NCBI GenBank assembly: GCA_944323255.1
Contig: CALURU010000006.1
Span: 1 to 64,000 of the forward strand
Length of the DNA: 64,000 nucleotides
Source: Candidatus Gastranaerophilales bacterium
GTDB taxonomy: Bacteria; Cyanobacteriota; Vampirovibrionia; Gastranaerophilales; Gastranaerophilaceae
Reading direction: 5' to 3'
The notes under the pieces are model-generated. The model did not search any database and was not told the DNA's origin. It saw nothing but the letters and a program-made list of their open reading frames with translations. The position numbers and the translations under genes were made by a program. Position 1 is the stretch's first letter. The number at the start of each line of letters is the position of its first letter. Below are positions 8,495-17,683 of this stretch, in pieces.

Positions 8495-9673
8495 TTAAAA
8501 TAACCAATCGGATATTCTCTTAGCAATAGAATCAAAGCCGATTTCAACTCCGAGATCTTTCGGTTCAATTGATGGTGAATAATAAAGTACCGGAACCTGT
8601 TCTCTTGTATGATCCGTTCCCGGAACCGTAGGGTCGCATCCATGGTCTGCTGTTATTACAAGAAGGTCATTCTCTCCGATTAGCGGAAGAATTTTTGTCA
8701 AATACCTGTCAATTTCTTCAATAGCTTCGCCATAACCCTTTGCATTATTTCTGTGACCGAAAAGCATATCAGTGTCTACAAGGTTGGTAAAAATTATTTC
8801 TCTTTCATTATCAGTAATATTTATACCCTGATACTTAATGCTTTCTAAATCGAGACTCCCATCAAGTGCTTTTATTGTAAGCTCCAAACCTTCTTTGTTT
8901 GAGCCTGTATGGATTGCATGCGTTATACCGGCTTTTGAAAAAATATCCTCAATCTTTCCGATGCCTATAACTTTTGCTCCTGAATTTTTAACTTTATCCA
9001 AAATAGTATCTTTTGGCGGTGCCATTGAATAATCCCTTCTGTCTTTAGAAATTCTTGTCGGCTTACCGTCAATAATTTTATAAGGTCTTGCAATAACCCT
9101 TGCAACATTATATCCGCCTTCATCAAGGATTTTTCTTGCAATCTTGCACCATGTATAGAGAGTTTCAAGCGGTATCATATCAGTATCGAGAGCAATCTGG
9201 AATACGCTGTCAGCGGAAGTATAAACAATCGGGTATTTGGTTTTGTGATGTTCATCATTTAACTGTTCAATAATTGTCGTACCGCTTGCAGGGATATTTG
9301 CTAACACTCCGCTGCAGCCTGTTTCTTCTATAAATTTGTCAATGAGTTCTTTCGGGAAACCAAGAGGAAAAGTCGCAAACGGTTTTTCTGAAACAAGTCC
9401 TGCAATTTCCCAGTGTCCCGTAGTGGTATCTTTGCCTTTGGACTTTTCTCTCAAAGTTCCGTACTGTGCCGCTGGACTGTCAGTCTTTTTAATTCCTTTA
9501 AAATCCTGGATATTTCCGAGCCCCATCTTTTCAAGGTTTGGCAAATTAAGTCCGCCGTTAAATTCACAGACATTTCTAAGAGTATTACATTCTTTTATAT
9601 CACCAAAGTCTTCACAGTCAGGCATTGCACCTATACCCATTGAATCAATTACAACTATTATCGCCCTTTTCAT
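8495..9673 (-). CDS. deoB: Phosphopentomutase
   Basis: Cytosolic Mn-dependent phosphopentomutase interconverting (deoxy)ribose 1- and 5-phosphate in nucleoside salvage. About 392 residues, normal for DeoB. Alkaline-phosphatase superfamily landmarks are D10 in VIDSMGIGAMPD, the phosphorylated Thr of KDTTTGHWE (T85), DMLFGHRN, and TADHGCDP with GTDHTRE near the C-terminus. I place the start at 9673 (MKRAIIVVID), 6 nt after AGGAGG, rather than the longer frame to 9691. The start lies inside the 3' end of the HxlR gene, so the two are coupled. Confidence 0.95.
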   Translation of the reverse strand: MKRAIIVVIDSMGIGAMPDCEDFGDIKECNTLRNVCEFNGGLNLPNLEKMGLGNIQDFKGIKKTDSPAAQYGTLREKSKGKDTTTGHWEIAGLVSEKPFATFPLGFPKELIDKFIEETGCSGVLANIPASGTTIIEQLNDEHHKTKYPIVYTSADSVFQIALDTDMIPLETLYTWCKIARKILDEGGYNVARVIARPYKIIDGKPTRISKDRRDYSMAPPKDTILDKVKNSGAKVIGIGKIEDIFSKAGITHAIHTGSNKEGLELTIKALDGSLDLESIKYQGINITDNEREIIFTNLVDTDMLFGHRNNAKGYGEAIEEIDRYLTKILPLIGENDLLVITADHGCDPTVPGTDHTREQVPVLYYSPSIEPKDLGVEIGFDSIAKRISDWLF

Positions 9674-10034
9674 AAGTTTCCTCCTGCTCACCAGAGCCTG
9701 CGTATTTTTCCATCAATTTACGTAACCTTTTGTATTCTCTTCCCCATTTCTGCATTGATTCGACAACCGGTCTGAGCGTATAGCCGATATCTGTCAAATA
9801 ATATTCAACTTTTGGCTGTATAGTGTCATATTTTTCACGGATTACAAGACCGTCCTCTTCCAGCTCCTTCAAGCAATTTGTGAGAACTTTTGCAGTACAG
9901 CCAAGCTTTTTCTTTAACTCTACAAACCGCATTTCTTTTTTGAGCAGCTCCTGAATAATAAGAATTTTCCATCTTGCTCCCACTAGTTGTAAAACGATAC
10001 TTACAGGATTTGATGCCAGATCTTTATATTGCAT
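9645..10034 (-). CDS. HxlR-family transcriptional regulator
   Basis: Winged-helix regulator, 129 residues. The HxlR core is clear: LVGARWKILIIQELLKKEMRF, then ELKKKLGCTAKVLTNCLKEL as the recognition helix region, then VEYYLTDIGYTLRPVVESMQKWG. It lies third in a four-gene minus-strand run and overlaps the start of deoB by 29 nt. It may regulate this operon in response to a metabolite or redox signal. No operator is identifiable. There is another HxlR gene at 33.9 kb. Confidence 0.92.
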   Translation of the reverse strand: MQYKDLASNPVSIVLQLVGARWKILIIQELLKKEMRFVELKKKLGCTAKVLTNCLKELEEDGLVIREKYDTIQPKVEYYLTDIGYTLRPVVESMQKWGREYKRLRKLMEKYAGSGEQEETYEKGDNSCN

Positions 10035-10044
10035 AGATTTCCTT

Positions 10045-10386
10045 TTATTGATCAGCCTTAGAACTTTCTTCCTTACTCTTCAGAGAGCTATCCCATAGCT
10101 GTCTTAACTTATCCTTAATACCCATTCTGCCAAACCATTTGATAACGAGCCTTTCTTCAAACCCTAAGCCGCCGTTAATCTTTGAACAGTCATTTAATGA
10201 ATAAACTGCTTCAGAGATAGAAATTCTTACAATAAAATGTGGCATTTGATATCTGGCTGCATCCATCCATATCTTTATATTATTATACTTTGCAAGGTTG
10301 ATGCTCTTAATGTTGTGAGCATCTGATTGTTCTTCAATCATAAATTTTTTCAAATGATCTTCCAGATCTTTAAATGAACCACTCAT
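10045..10386 (-). CDS. Unknown 113-aa protein in deoB operon
   Basis: Not recognised. A soluble, mixed-charge protein with an acidic/basic N-terminus (FKDLEDHLKKFMIEEQSDAHN) and the central motif YQMPHFIVRISISEAVYSL. A Lys/Glu/Ser-rich tail follows. It is separated by only 10-11 nt from its neighbours on both sides, which supports it being a real gene co-transcribed with the UPF0210, HxlR and deoB genes. Confidence 0.7.
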   Translation of the reverse strand: MSGSFKDLEDHLKKFMIEEQSDAHNIKSINLAKYNNIKIWMDAARYQMPHFIVRISISEAVYSLNDCSKINGGLGFEERLVIKWFGRMGIKDKLRQLWDSSLKSKEESSKADQ

Positions 10387-10397
10387 TATCTTTGCCT

Positions 10398-11765
10398 TTA
10401 ATTATTTAAACTGTGAATTGGAGCAGGAATTCTTCCTCCCCTGTTTACAAAATTTTCTGATGACAGAGTATTAACTTTCATAATTGGAGCTTCACCGAGA
10501 AGTCCTCCAAATACTACTTTATCACCAACATTTTTATTTGGCGCAGGAATTATCCTGACAGCTGTAGTTTTTTTGTTAATCATGCCGATTGCCATTTCAT
10601 CCGCAATTATACCGGCGATTGTTGAAACCGGTGTATTACCAGGAACCGCAATCATATCAAGCCCGACAGAACATACGCACGTCATAGCCTCAAGTTTATC
10701 AAATGTCAAATACTTTCTCTCGGCTGCTTCTATCATTCCAGCATCTTCCGATACAGGAATAAATGCTCCAGAAAGTCCGCCGACATAAGAACTTGCCATA
10801 ATTCCGCCCTTCTTTACAGCATCGTTTAGCATTGCAAGCGCAGCAGTTGTTCCGTGTGCACCGGCATGCTCCAGACCCATTGCCTGAAAAATTTGCGCAA
10901 CACTGTCACCAACAGCCGGAGTAGGTGCAAGAGATAAATCAATTACCCCAAAAGGAACGCCAAGCCTGTCAGCAAGTTTTCTGCCGACAAGTTCACCTGT
11001 TGCTGTTATTTTGTAGGCGGTTTGTTTAATCTTATTTGCAAGAATACCGAGGTCTGCATTTTTATCGAGTTCACTGATAGCAGCCCTTACAACTCCAGGA
11101 CCGGAAACTCCGATATTTAATGCGCATTCCGGCTCGCCATATCCGCAGTATGCGCCTGCCATAAAAGGATTGTCGCTTACTGAATTGCAGAAAACTACAA
11201 GCTTTGCAGCCCCGAGACCGTCTCTCTCTGCCGTAAGCTTTGCTGCTTTCTTAATTGTTTCCGCCATTTTTAAGACAGCATCCATATTTATACCGGCTTT
11301 TGAACTTGCAACATTTACTGAAGAACAAAGTCTTTCTGTTACCGAAAGTGCCTCAGGGATAGATTCTATCAATGCTAAATCGCCCTGCGTGCAACCCTTT
11401 TCAACCAGGGCAGAAAATCCGCCGATAAAATCTATGCCAAGATTTTGCGCACACTCATCAAGGGTACGGGCAATTTTTATGTAATCCTTCTGTGCACAGG
11501 ATTCACCAACAAGAGAAATCGGAGTGACTGCTATACGTTTGTTTACTATTGGTATTGAATAGTCATTTTCAATATCATTAGCATAGTGAACAAGATTTTT
11601 GGCATACATATCAAGCTTATACCGAATTTTTTCACACACGGTATTTACATTTTCGGATAAGCAGTCTCTAAGACTTATTGTAAGCGTCACAGTCCTTATA
11701 TCGAAATTGTGAAGCTTGATCATATTTATGGTTTCTAAAATTAGGCTCTCGTCAAAAATTGTCAT
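10398..11765 (-). CDS. UPF0210 / DUF711 (PFL-like) protein
   Basis: Member of the UPF0210 family, structurally related to pyruvate formate-lyase-like folds but of unknown reaction. Typical stretches are [45 protein letters not shown] and [12 protein letters not shown]. With the start at 11765 the length is 455 residues, normal for the family. A frame continues to 11807, but a TATAAT box lies about 10 nt before the 11765 ATG, so the longer start would sit upstream of the likely transcript. UPF0210 often pairs with a small ACT-domain protein, which is missing here. Confidence 0.88.
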   Translation of the reverse strand: MTIFDESLILETINMIKLHNFDIRTVTLTISLRDCLSENVNTVCEKIRYKLDMYAKNLVHYANDIENDYSIPIVNKRIAVTPISLVGESCAQKDYIKIARTLDECAQNLGIDFIGGFSALVEKGCTQGDLALIESIPEALSVTERLCSSVNVASSKAGINMDAVLKMAETIKKAAKLTAERDGLGAAKLVVFCNSVSDNPFMAGAYCGYGEPECALNIGVSGPGVVRAAISELDKNADLGILANKIKQTAYKITATGELVGRKLADRLGVPFGVIDLSLAPTPAVGDSVAQIFQAMGLEHAGAHGTTAALAMLNDAVKKGGIMASSYVGGLSGAFIPVSEDAGMIEAAERKYLTFDKLEAMTCVCSVGLDMIAVPGNTPVSTIAGIIADEMAIGMINKKTTAVRIIPAPNKNVGDKVVFGGLLGEAPIMKVNTLSSENFVNRGGRIPAPIHSLNN

Positions 11766-11854
11766 TACAGTATTAATTATATCACGTATTGTAAAATTTT
11801 TAAACATTTACAATCTTTTTTATATATAATAAAACATACCGGAGGTATGAATTA

Positions 11855-12871
11855 ATGCTAGTCGTAATGAATAGTCACGCAACCGAAAAAGACATTACCC
11901 GTGTTGCAATGTATATAGAATCAAGAGGTTTTGAAGCCCGTATATCGCATGGTGAGGCAAGAACAGTTGTTCACGCAATCGGTGTCAAAAATGACGTTGA
12001 TTTGAGAGATTTTGAGCTGCTTGCAGGTGTTGATGAGGTTATTAAATTAAGCACCAATTATAAACTTGCTGCACGTGCAAGTCAGGGCAAGGATACAATT
12101 GTAGAAGTTAACGGGGTAAAATTCGGCGATAAATATACCGGACTTATTGCCGGACCTTGTACTATTGAATCATACGACCAGATGGATGAAACAGCACAGG
12201 AACTTGCTGAATCAAATGTTAAAATTATAAGAGGCGGTGCTTTCAAGCCGCGTACCAGCCCTTATGCTTTTCAGGGACTTGGAGAAGAGGGATTGAAGAT
12301 TATCAGAAGTGTTGCAGATAATCACGGAATGGCAGTAACTTCTGAAATTATGGAAGGCTCTCAGCTTGAAATGTTTGAAAAATATGTTGATATTCTGCAA
12401 GTCGGGGCAAGAAATATGCAGAATTTTAACCTGCTTAAAGAACTCGGGCAAGCACACAAACCTGTTATTCTTAAGCGCGGACTTTCTTCTACTTATGAAG
12501 AATGGCTTATGTCAGCAGAATACATTATGGCAGGTGGAAATAATCAGGTTATACTCTGCGAAAGAGGAATCAGAACTTTTGAAAAATACACAAGAAATAC
12601 ACTTGATTTAACTTCTATTCCGGTAATCAAGAAATTAAGCCATTTACCGATTATTATTGATCCTTCACATGCAACAGGCTTGAGGGATAAGGTAGAGCCT
12701 ATGTCAAGAGCAGCAGTTGCGGCAGGATGCGACGGTTTAATTATAGAAGTACACTACGACCCTGACAGAGCAGTCTGCGACGGAGCACAATCACTTTATC
12801 CTTGGCAGTATGATTTGTTGTACAAACAAATCAAACAAATTGCACCAATTGTTGGTAAAGAAATTATATAA
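11855..12871 (+). CDS. aroF: 3-deoxy-7-phosphoheptulonate synthase, type I-beta
   Basis: First enzyme of the shikimate pathway: condenses phosphoenolpyruvate and erythrose 4-phosphate to DAHP. 338 residues. An N-terminal ferredoxin-like regulatory domain (about 1-70, MLVVMNSHATEKDITRVA) precedes the TIM barrel, as in the Thermotoga-type enzyme where it mediates feedback inhibition. Barrel motifs are AGPCTIES (99-106), FKPRTSPYAFQGLG, QVGARNMQNF, ILKRGL and IIDPSHATG. GGAGG lies upstream of the ATG. It is divergent from UPF0210 and monocistronic. Confidence 0.95.
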   Translation: MLVVMNSHATEKDITRVAMYIESRGFEARISHGEARTVVHAIGVKNDVDLRDFELLAGVDEVIKLSTNYKLAARASQGKDTIVEVNGVKFGDKYTGLIAGPCTIESYDQMDETAQELAESNVKIIRGGAFKPRTSPYAFQGLGEEGLKIIRSVADNHGMAVTSEIMEGSQLEMFEKYVDILQVGARNMQNFNLLKELGQAHKPVILKRGLSSTYEEWLMSAEYIMAGGNNQVILCERGIRTFEKYTRNTLDLTSIPVIKKLSHLPIIIDPSHATGLRDKVEPMSRAAVAAGCDGLIIEVHYDPDRAVCDGAQSLYPWQYDLLYKQIKQIAPIVGKEII

Positions 12872-13065
12872 TTGTAAAAGACAAATATATTCTTTTGAAA
12901 CTTTGCGAGAAAAACAGAAAAGGTTTATTCCGGTTAGATAAAAAATATAGCCGGAGTGTTTTTCTTGCAAAAACATAATTTCATATAGAAAAATGAACTT
13001 AAAATTTTATTTGTCGTTTATAATGTTGTAAACAAGGTTAATTTTTCGAAAAATAAACAAAGCGG

Positions 13066-14709
13066 ATGAAAAATAAATTTAAAATACTGTTAGCCGTAAT
13101 TCTTTTATCTGCCGGTATACCGGCTTTTTCGGCACAGCATACAGAACAAACAAAAACAACACAGAAAACGCAAAAAGTGCAGAAGGCACAAAAAGCGCCG
13201 CAAACGCAGCAGACAATACAGATGATTCAAATAGAAAAAGACGCTGCGCTTTCACTGAATGACTGTATAAAAATTGCACTAAACAACAGCCCTGTTGTCA
13301 GAAGATCTATTTTTAATTACGATATAGCCGTTTCCTCCGTAGGTGTTGCAAAATCTGCATACTTTCCGTCTCTTTCGCTTGGAGTCGCCTATAACCAATC
13401 TTTCGGCGAAAGAAGCAACGGAAGAGGCAGTTACCAGTCAAGAACTCTGCCGGGATTTGACGCATCTTTATCACAACTTTTGTGGAACTTTGGTAAAACC
13501 GGCGCAAATATAAGAATGGAAAAATTTAACCGTATTGCGGCTGAATTTGATTTTGATGAAACTGTTCTTACAACTATTTTTAATGTAAAGTTGCAATATT
13601 ATGCAGTACTTGCAGCCAGATCACTACTGGAAGTTGAAAAGCTCAATGTGCAAATTAATGAAAGAAATTATCAGAGAACTCTGGCGTATTATGAAGAAGG
13701 CATCCGCTCAAAAATTGACCTTGTAAATGCGGAAGTTAATCTTTCGGATTCCAAAATTGCACTTGTAAGAGCTGAAAATACTTACAAAAATGCAATTGTA
13801 AGCCTGAATAATGCAATGTACGTTGCTTACGCTCCGGAATACAGGATTATGAATACAGAAACCTTCAATCTGGATAATCCCTATGTACCAATGAGCCTTA
13901 CACATATTGATCACTATAAAAAACTGTTGACACTTCCTGAAGATATTAATGATGCTGTCTATGCGGTTAAAGCTGAAAAGAGCGACGTTTTAAAAAATTA
14001 TACTTTTCAAAAATATCCGTTTACATTTGAAAAATCTGTAGAGATTGCAAAAGAAAACCGTCCGGATTTAAAAGCATTGCTTGCTACAGTAAAAGCAATG
14101 CAGCAATATGTACTTTTAACCAAACGCCAATATCTTCCGAATCTTACCGGAAATGTTGGGTACAGCTATGCAAACACAAGGCTTTACAATGATAACGGCA
14201 TGAATGTTTCCATAAATTTGAGTACAAACTTTAATATGATGCAGGTTAAGCACGAAGTTGATATTGCAAAGTCGCAATTAGATCTTGCAAAAGTAGAAGT
14301 GGATTTACTTAACCAAAACCTTTATTTCGATATTCAGAGTGCGTATGTAGATATGATTCAACTGGAAAAACAAATTCCGCTTCTGGAAACAAATGTAAGA
14401 CAAACTCTGGAGAATCTTGAACTTGCAGATGGCAGGTACATGGTAGGTTTGAGTGATTATATCCAATTGCAGGATGCAAGAGTAAATTACAATAATGCAC
14501 AAAGCTCTTATATTCAGGCGGTGTATAATTATAATGTTGCACGTGCAACGCTTGAAAGAGAAATAGCTCTTCCGCAGGAAAACACTTTGACTGTTGAAGA
14601 TATTAAAGATTATTCAAAAATATTGCATAAACAGGAACAAAAAGAAGCAAAAGCTGCCAGAAAAATTAATAAAGAATCAAAAAAAGAAAATAAAAAGGAT
14701 AATGTATGA
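13066..14709 (+). CDS. TolC-family outer-membrane efflux factor
   Basis: Outer-membrane channel of the OEP/TolC family, 547 residues. A signal peptide ends near PAFSA (residue 23), followed by an unusual Gln/Thr/Lys-rich linker (about 24-55) before the first OEP repeat (LSLNDCIKIALNNSPVVRRS). Two long helical repeats are visible, the second beginning FEKSVEIAKENRPDL. The tail is strongly basic and Lys/Glu-rich. Its stop overlaps the start of the HlyD gene by 4 nt (ATGA), so the two are coupled. It forms a tunnel with the adaptor. The cognate inner-membrane pump is not in this window. Confidence 0.92.
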   Translation: MKNKFKILLAVILLSAGIPAFSAQHTEQTKTTQKTQKVQKAQKAPQTQQTIQMIQIEKDAALSLNDCIKIALNNSPVVRRSIFNYDIAVSSVGVAKSAYFPSLSLGVAYNQSFGERSNGRGSYQSRTLPGFDASLSQLLWNFGKTGANIRMEKFNRIAAEFDFDETVLTTIFNVKLQYYAVLAARSLLEVEKLNVQINERNYQRTLAYYEEGIRSKIDLVNAEVNLSDSKIALVRAENTYKNAIVSLNNAMYVAYAPEYRIMNTETFNLDNPYVPMSLTHIDHYKKLLTLPEDINDAVYAVKAEKSDVLKNYTFQKYPFTFEKSVEIAKENRPDLKALLATVKAMQQYVLLTKRQYLPNLTGNVGYSYANTRLYNDNGMNVSINLSTNFNMMQVKHEVDIAKSQLDLAKVEVDLLNQNLYFDIQSAYVDMIQLEKQIPLLETNVRQTLENLELADGRYMVGLSDYIQLQDARVNYNNAQSSYIQAVYNYNVARATLEREIALPQENTLTVEDIKDYSKILHKQEQKEAKAARKINKESKKENKKDNV

Positions 14710-15884
14710 ACATTCCCGAAAGATTAAAAAATCTGAAAAATATTAACAGAAAACAAGTGTTAGTAATAATACTTGTCGTTATAGTTTTGTCAATCATTTT
14801 TTCTACAATAAAAAATAATCATGTAGAATATCAGACAGCAAAAATTAAAAGACGAACGATTACGCAGGTAGTTGAGGCTTCCGGAACAATCAACCCTGTT
14901 AACACTGTATCTGTAGGTTCAACAGTATCGGGTTTGATAAGTGCAATTTATGTAGATTTTAATTCAAAAGTAGAAAAAGGTCAGCTTCTTGCGGAAATTG
15001 ACCCGAGAACTTTTCAGGCAACAGTAGATCAAAATGCAGCAAACGTAGCTTCGGCAGAAGCAGATCTTGCAAACAGGCAGGCAGCTTTTGAAATGTGTGC
15101 AAAAACTTTAAAAAGATATAAGAATCTTTATGCAAAAAGTTTTATACCAAAATCAGAACTGGATCAGGCAGAAGCTGACTATGAGTCTGCGCTTGCACAA
15201 GTTAATGCGGCAAAAGCAAAAATCAGCCAGACAAAAGCACAATATGATCAATCACTTGTAAATCTGAATTATACAAAAATAACAGCACCTGTAAGCGGAA
15301 TGATAATTTCACGTGAAATTGACCTCGGGCAGCCTGTTGCAGCAAGTTTTCAGGCGCCGGAACTTTTTACAATCGCACAGGATTTGGAGAAAATGCAAAT
15401 TGAAGTTAACGTCTCCGAAGCTGATATAGGTGAAGTAAAAGAAGGGCAGGACGTAACTTACACGCTTGACGGCTATCCTAACAGCGTTTTTCAGGGTAAA
15501 GTTACCCAGGTAAGAATTTCTCCGACTACAGTTTCAAATGTTGTAACATATTCCGTAATCGTGACGGTTGATAATTCTGATTTAAAACTCAAGCCCGGCA
15601 TGACCGCTAATGTTTCAATTATAACTGCGCAGAATGAAAATGTCTTAACAGTTCCAAACATAGCATTGAAATTTACACCTAATACTGATGGTAAAAAATA
15701 CAAAACTCAAGGATTGTGGATTAAAAAAGGTATGAAGCTCGAACGTATTGATATACAGACAGGCGCAAGCGATGATTCATACACCGAGGTTAAAAGCGAT
15801 AAAATTTACGAAGGCGAAAGAGTTCTTGTTGGTATCAAAAGCGGAAAGAAAAAACAACAGGAAATGAGACCTCCAAGATTGTAA
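14706..15884 (+). CDS. HlyD/MacA-type periplasmic adaptor
   Basis: Membrane-fusion protein, 392 residues, anchored by one N-terminal helix (VLVIILVVIVLSIIF, about 19-33). It has a split lipoyl domain (VEASGTINPVNTVSVGSTVSG ... KITAPVSGMIISREIDLGQPV), an alpha-hairpin coiled coil rich in Ala/Gln/Asp between them, and beta-barrel and membrane-proximal domains after about 230. MacA is the closest style. A MacB-type ABC pump would be expected next, but the operon ends at a strong terminator after this gene. Confidence 0.92.
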   Translation: MNIPERLKNLKNINRKQVLVIILVVIVLSIIFSTIKNNHVEYQTAKIKRRTITQVVEASGTINPVNTVSVGSTVSGLISAIYVDFNSKVEKGQLLAEIDPRTFQATVDQNAANVASAEADLANRQAAFEMCAKTLKRYKNLYAKSFIPKSELDQAEADYESALAQVNAAKAKISQTKAQYDQSLVNLNYTKITAPVSGMIISREIDLGQPVAASFQAPELFTIAQDLEKMQIEVNVSEADIGEVKEGQDVTYTLDGYPNSVFQGKVTQVRISPTTVSNVVTYSVIVTVDNSDLKLKPGMTANVSIITAQNENVLTVPNIALKFTPNTDGKKYKTQGLWIKKGMKLERIDIQTGASDDSYTEVKSDKIYEGERVLVGIKSGKKKQQEMRPPRL

Positions 15885-15894
15885 GAGGAATTAA

Positions 15895-15929
15895 AAAAGG
15901 GCGCCGGATAAATCCGGCGCCCTTTAAAA
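15895..15929. terminator. Strong GC-rich terminator
   Basis: Near-perfect hairpin AAAGGGCGCCGGAT/ATCCGGCGCCCTTT with a 2-nt loop. It closes the TolC-HlyD operon and, from the other side, the 15930-16466 gene on the minus strand. Confidence 0.9.
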
Positions 15930-16466
15930 TTATTTATTTTCCGGTTCCTTTGGTTCCGGCTTATTTTCAGGCTTTGTTTCTGTATTTTTGCCTTTTTTCT
16001 CCGCCTTTGCAGCCTTTTTTGCTTCTGCTTTTGCTTTTTTTGCAGCAAGTCTTGCTTCTTTTTCTTCAGCTGTTAAGCCGTAATTAGGGTTAAATAAACG
16101 CATAAATCTCTGTCTGCGGTTTAAAGTTCTTTCTTTATCCAGAGCCTGAGTTGCCTCTTCTTTCAATTTAACAGCTTCGTCCTTCATTTTAAGTGCGGCA
16201 TCTTTTTCGGCGCTAAGCTGCGCTACTTCCTGTTTCAAACCTGAAACTTTCTTTCCTTTTGATGCTCCATACAAAACCCCTCCGATAGCCAAGATTCCAA
16301 GCGCTGTCATCCCCAGCATGTTGGAGGAGGATGATTTTTTCTGCTCAACCTCAGGTTCGTAAACCATCGGCATAGATGAGTAGTTTTGATAATTCTGATA
16401 ATCTTGATTGTTCTGAGGAACTGTCATTGTATAGTTTGCAGCATTTACACCATTAATTGGCTCCAT
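15930..16466 (-). CDS. Membrane-anchored coiled-coil protein
   Basis: Unknown 178-residue protein. The N-terminus MEPINGVNAANYTM is followed by a Gln/Asn/Tyr-rich stretch. One hydrophobic segment (MLGMTALGILAIGGVLYGA, about 49-67) is followed by a coiled coil (about 75-120), and the tail is very rich in Lys, Ala, Glu and Pro with PKEPENK at the end. It probably sits in the inner membrane with the charged tail on one face. No homologous family is recognised. Monocistronic. Confidence 0.75.
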   Translation of the reverse strand: MEPINGVNAANYTMTVPQNNQDYQNYQNYSSMPMVYEPEVEQKKSSSSNMLGMTALGILAIGGVLYGASKGKKVSGLKQEVAQLSAEKDAALKMKDEAVKLKEEATQALDKERTLNRRQRFMRLFNPNYGLTAEEKEARLAAKKAKAEAKKAAKAEKKGKNTETKPENKPEPKEPENK

Positions 16467-16586
16467 TTCTAACCTTCTTTCATATTAATTTTACACTTCT
16501 ATAACTCTTATAAAACTAATGATGAAATAAAATTGCCATATTATCTTGTTTTATTACAAAATCTTTACAAATGACTAAAAATTTGG

Positions 16587-16859
16587 TTATTTCTTTCTTA
16601 TGCGAAACCAGTTTACAAATTTATTAACAAGATTATCTTTTGGAATATCTTCTTCCTTTATTTCCATATCAAACTCTATTTCGTTAGGATCTTTTTCTTC
16701 GCTGCGTTCAAACATATCCTCATCTTCTTCGCCCTTACGCTTTTTTCCCTGTCGAAAATACATACCTCCGCCGCCCATACCGCTGGCATCTTTGTATGCT
16801 GATTGTGCTTTGTTGATCGGGTTGATATTACTGAAATCAAACGACATAGCTATGTCCAT
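16587..16859 (-). CDS. Small acidic unknown protein
   Basis: A 90-residue protein of unknown function. The N-terminus is MSFDFSNINPINKAQSAYK, then a Gly/Met cluster (GMGGGGMYF), a highly charged middle (KKRKGEEDEDMFERSEEKD), and a C-terminal amphipathic basic helix FVNWFRIRKK. Translation may begin at either of two Met codons, 16859 or 16847. No operon partner. Confidence 0.6.
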   Translation of the reverse strand: MDIAMSFDFSNINPINKAQSAYKDASGMGGGGMYFRQGKKRKGEEDEDMFERSEEKDPNEIEFDMEIKEEDIPKDNLVNKFVNWFRIRKK

Positions 16860-17013
16860 AATTTATACATTGCATGTTTATTATAAACTATTTTCGAAAA
16901 ATTTCCAGTGAAGATATTCAAAATAAGTGATATGGATGATAATGCCCTACAGTATTTAGTGTACTGAAAATGTATTGAAAATATGCTATAATAAGTATAA
17001 TAGAGGTTTGAGT

Positions 17014-17259
17014 ATGAAAAAAATCTGTATTTTGCTTTTGTCTGTTTCAATTATCGGGTTAATAACTTCTGCCTGCAATGCAGATCGGCAGCAAGAGTCA
17101 ATGGTTAAATCCCAAAGACGTTTTGCAAAGTACTTAGAACCTCAAAAGGCTGCTCCGGAAGGTGTTGTAGATCTTTCGGAAGGTCCAAGACAAAATTATG
17201 ATGCGTATTTTGGACCAAAATCTTTAAATTTTGACTTTAAAATAGAAGATCCTTATTAA
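17014..17259 (+). CDS. Putative small lipoprotein
   Basis: An 81-residue secreted protein: MKKICILLLSVSIIGLITSAC is a signal peptide with a possible lipobox (TSA-C at about residue 21), followed by a short hydrophilic mature part ending in FDFKIEDPY. The -3 Thr is unusual for a lipobox, so lipidation is uncertain. GAGG lies 7 nt before the ATG at 17014, which is why I prefer it to the in-frame ATG at 16975. The next gene starts 7 nt after its stop. Confidence 0.7.
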   Translation: MKKICILLLSVSIIGLITSACNADRQQESMVKSQRRFAKYLEPQKAAPEGVVDLSEGPRQNYDAYFGPKSLNFDFKIEDPY

Positions 17260-17266
17260 TATAATT

Positions 17267-17626
17267 ATGGATGATATAAAAAACAGAAAATATGTAGGGC
17301 GGCTTGTATATGCTGTTTTAACCGAGAGAAAGACGGTCAGAGAGGCAATTTTACTTTTTCCGGAAAGTTCCGATAAAAGTATTGAATGTGCATATCATGC
17401 GCTTGTTCACTATGAGGCTGATGAAGATTTGAGATATCAGGATTATGATTATCGTGAAGTTCAAGACGATTATTTGGAGTTTATTGCGGAAACTTTGAGC
17501 CAGGGGAAAAGTCTGCCGAGAAATATTATAGCAGACTATGAGCCTTATTATAAAGGCGTTTCCAGAAAGTGGGAAAAAGGTTCGAAAGGCTTTTTTAAAG
17601 AGTTTATGAGGTTTATCAATATATAA
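17267..17626 (+). CDS. Unknown 119-aa protein
   Basis: Not recognised. A soluble protein with the N-terminal stretch KYVGRLVYAVLTERKTVREAI, an acidic Tyr/Asp-rich middle (YQDYDYREVQDDY) and a basic C-terminus (KGSKGFFKEFMRF). It follows the putative lipoprotein gene by 7 nt and is probably co-transcribed with it. Confidence 0.7.
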   Translation: MDDIKNRKYVGRLVYAVLTERKTVREAILLFPESSDKSIECAYHALVHYEADEDLRYQDYDYREVQDDYLEFIAETLSQGKSLPRNIIADYEPYYKGVSRKWEKGSKGFFKEFMRFINI

Positions 17627-17683
17627 ATCTTAATTTTTGTAAACATTATATTGCTAAAAAATAGTTTTATGTGATAATTAATT

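Noticed and set aside
11766-11807. Upstream start of UPF0210 protein
   Set aside because: Would place the start codon upstream of the only visible promoter, and family members start near 11765.
12872-13065. Riboswitch or attenuator between aroF and tolC-like genes
   Set aside because: Only a weak CCGG stem is seen and no known riboswitch core.
16600-16911. 103-aa plus-strand ORF opposite the 16587 gene
   Set aside because: Shadow frame: Ser/Leu-rich antisense translation with no ribosome-binding site.
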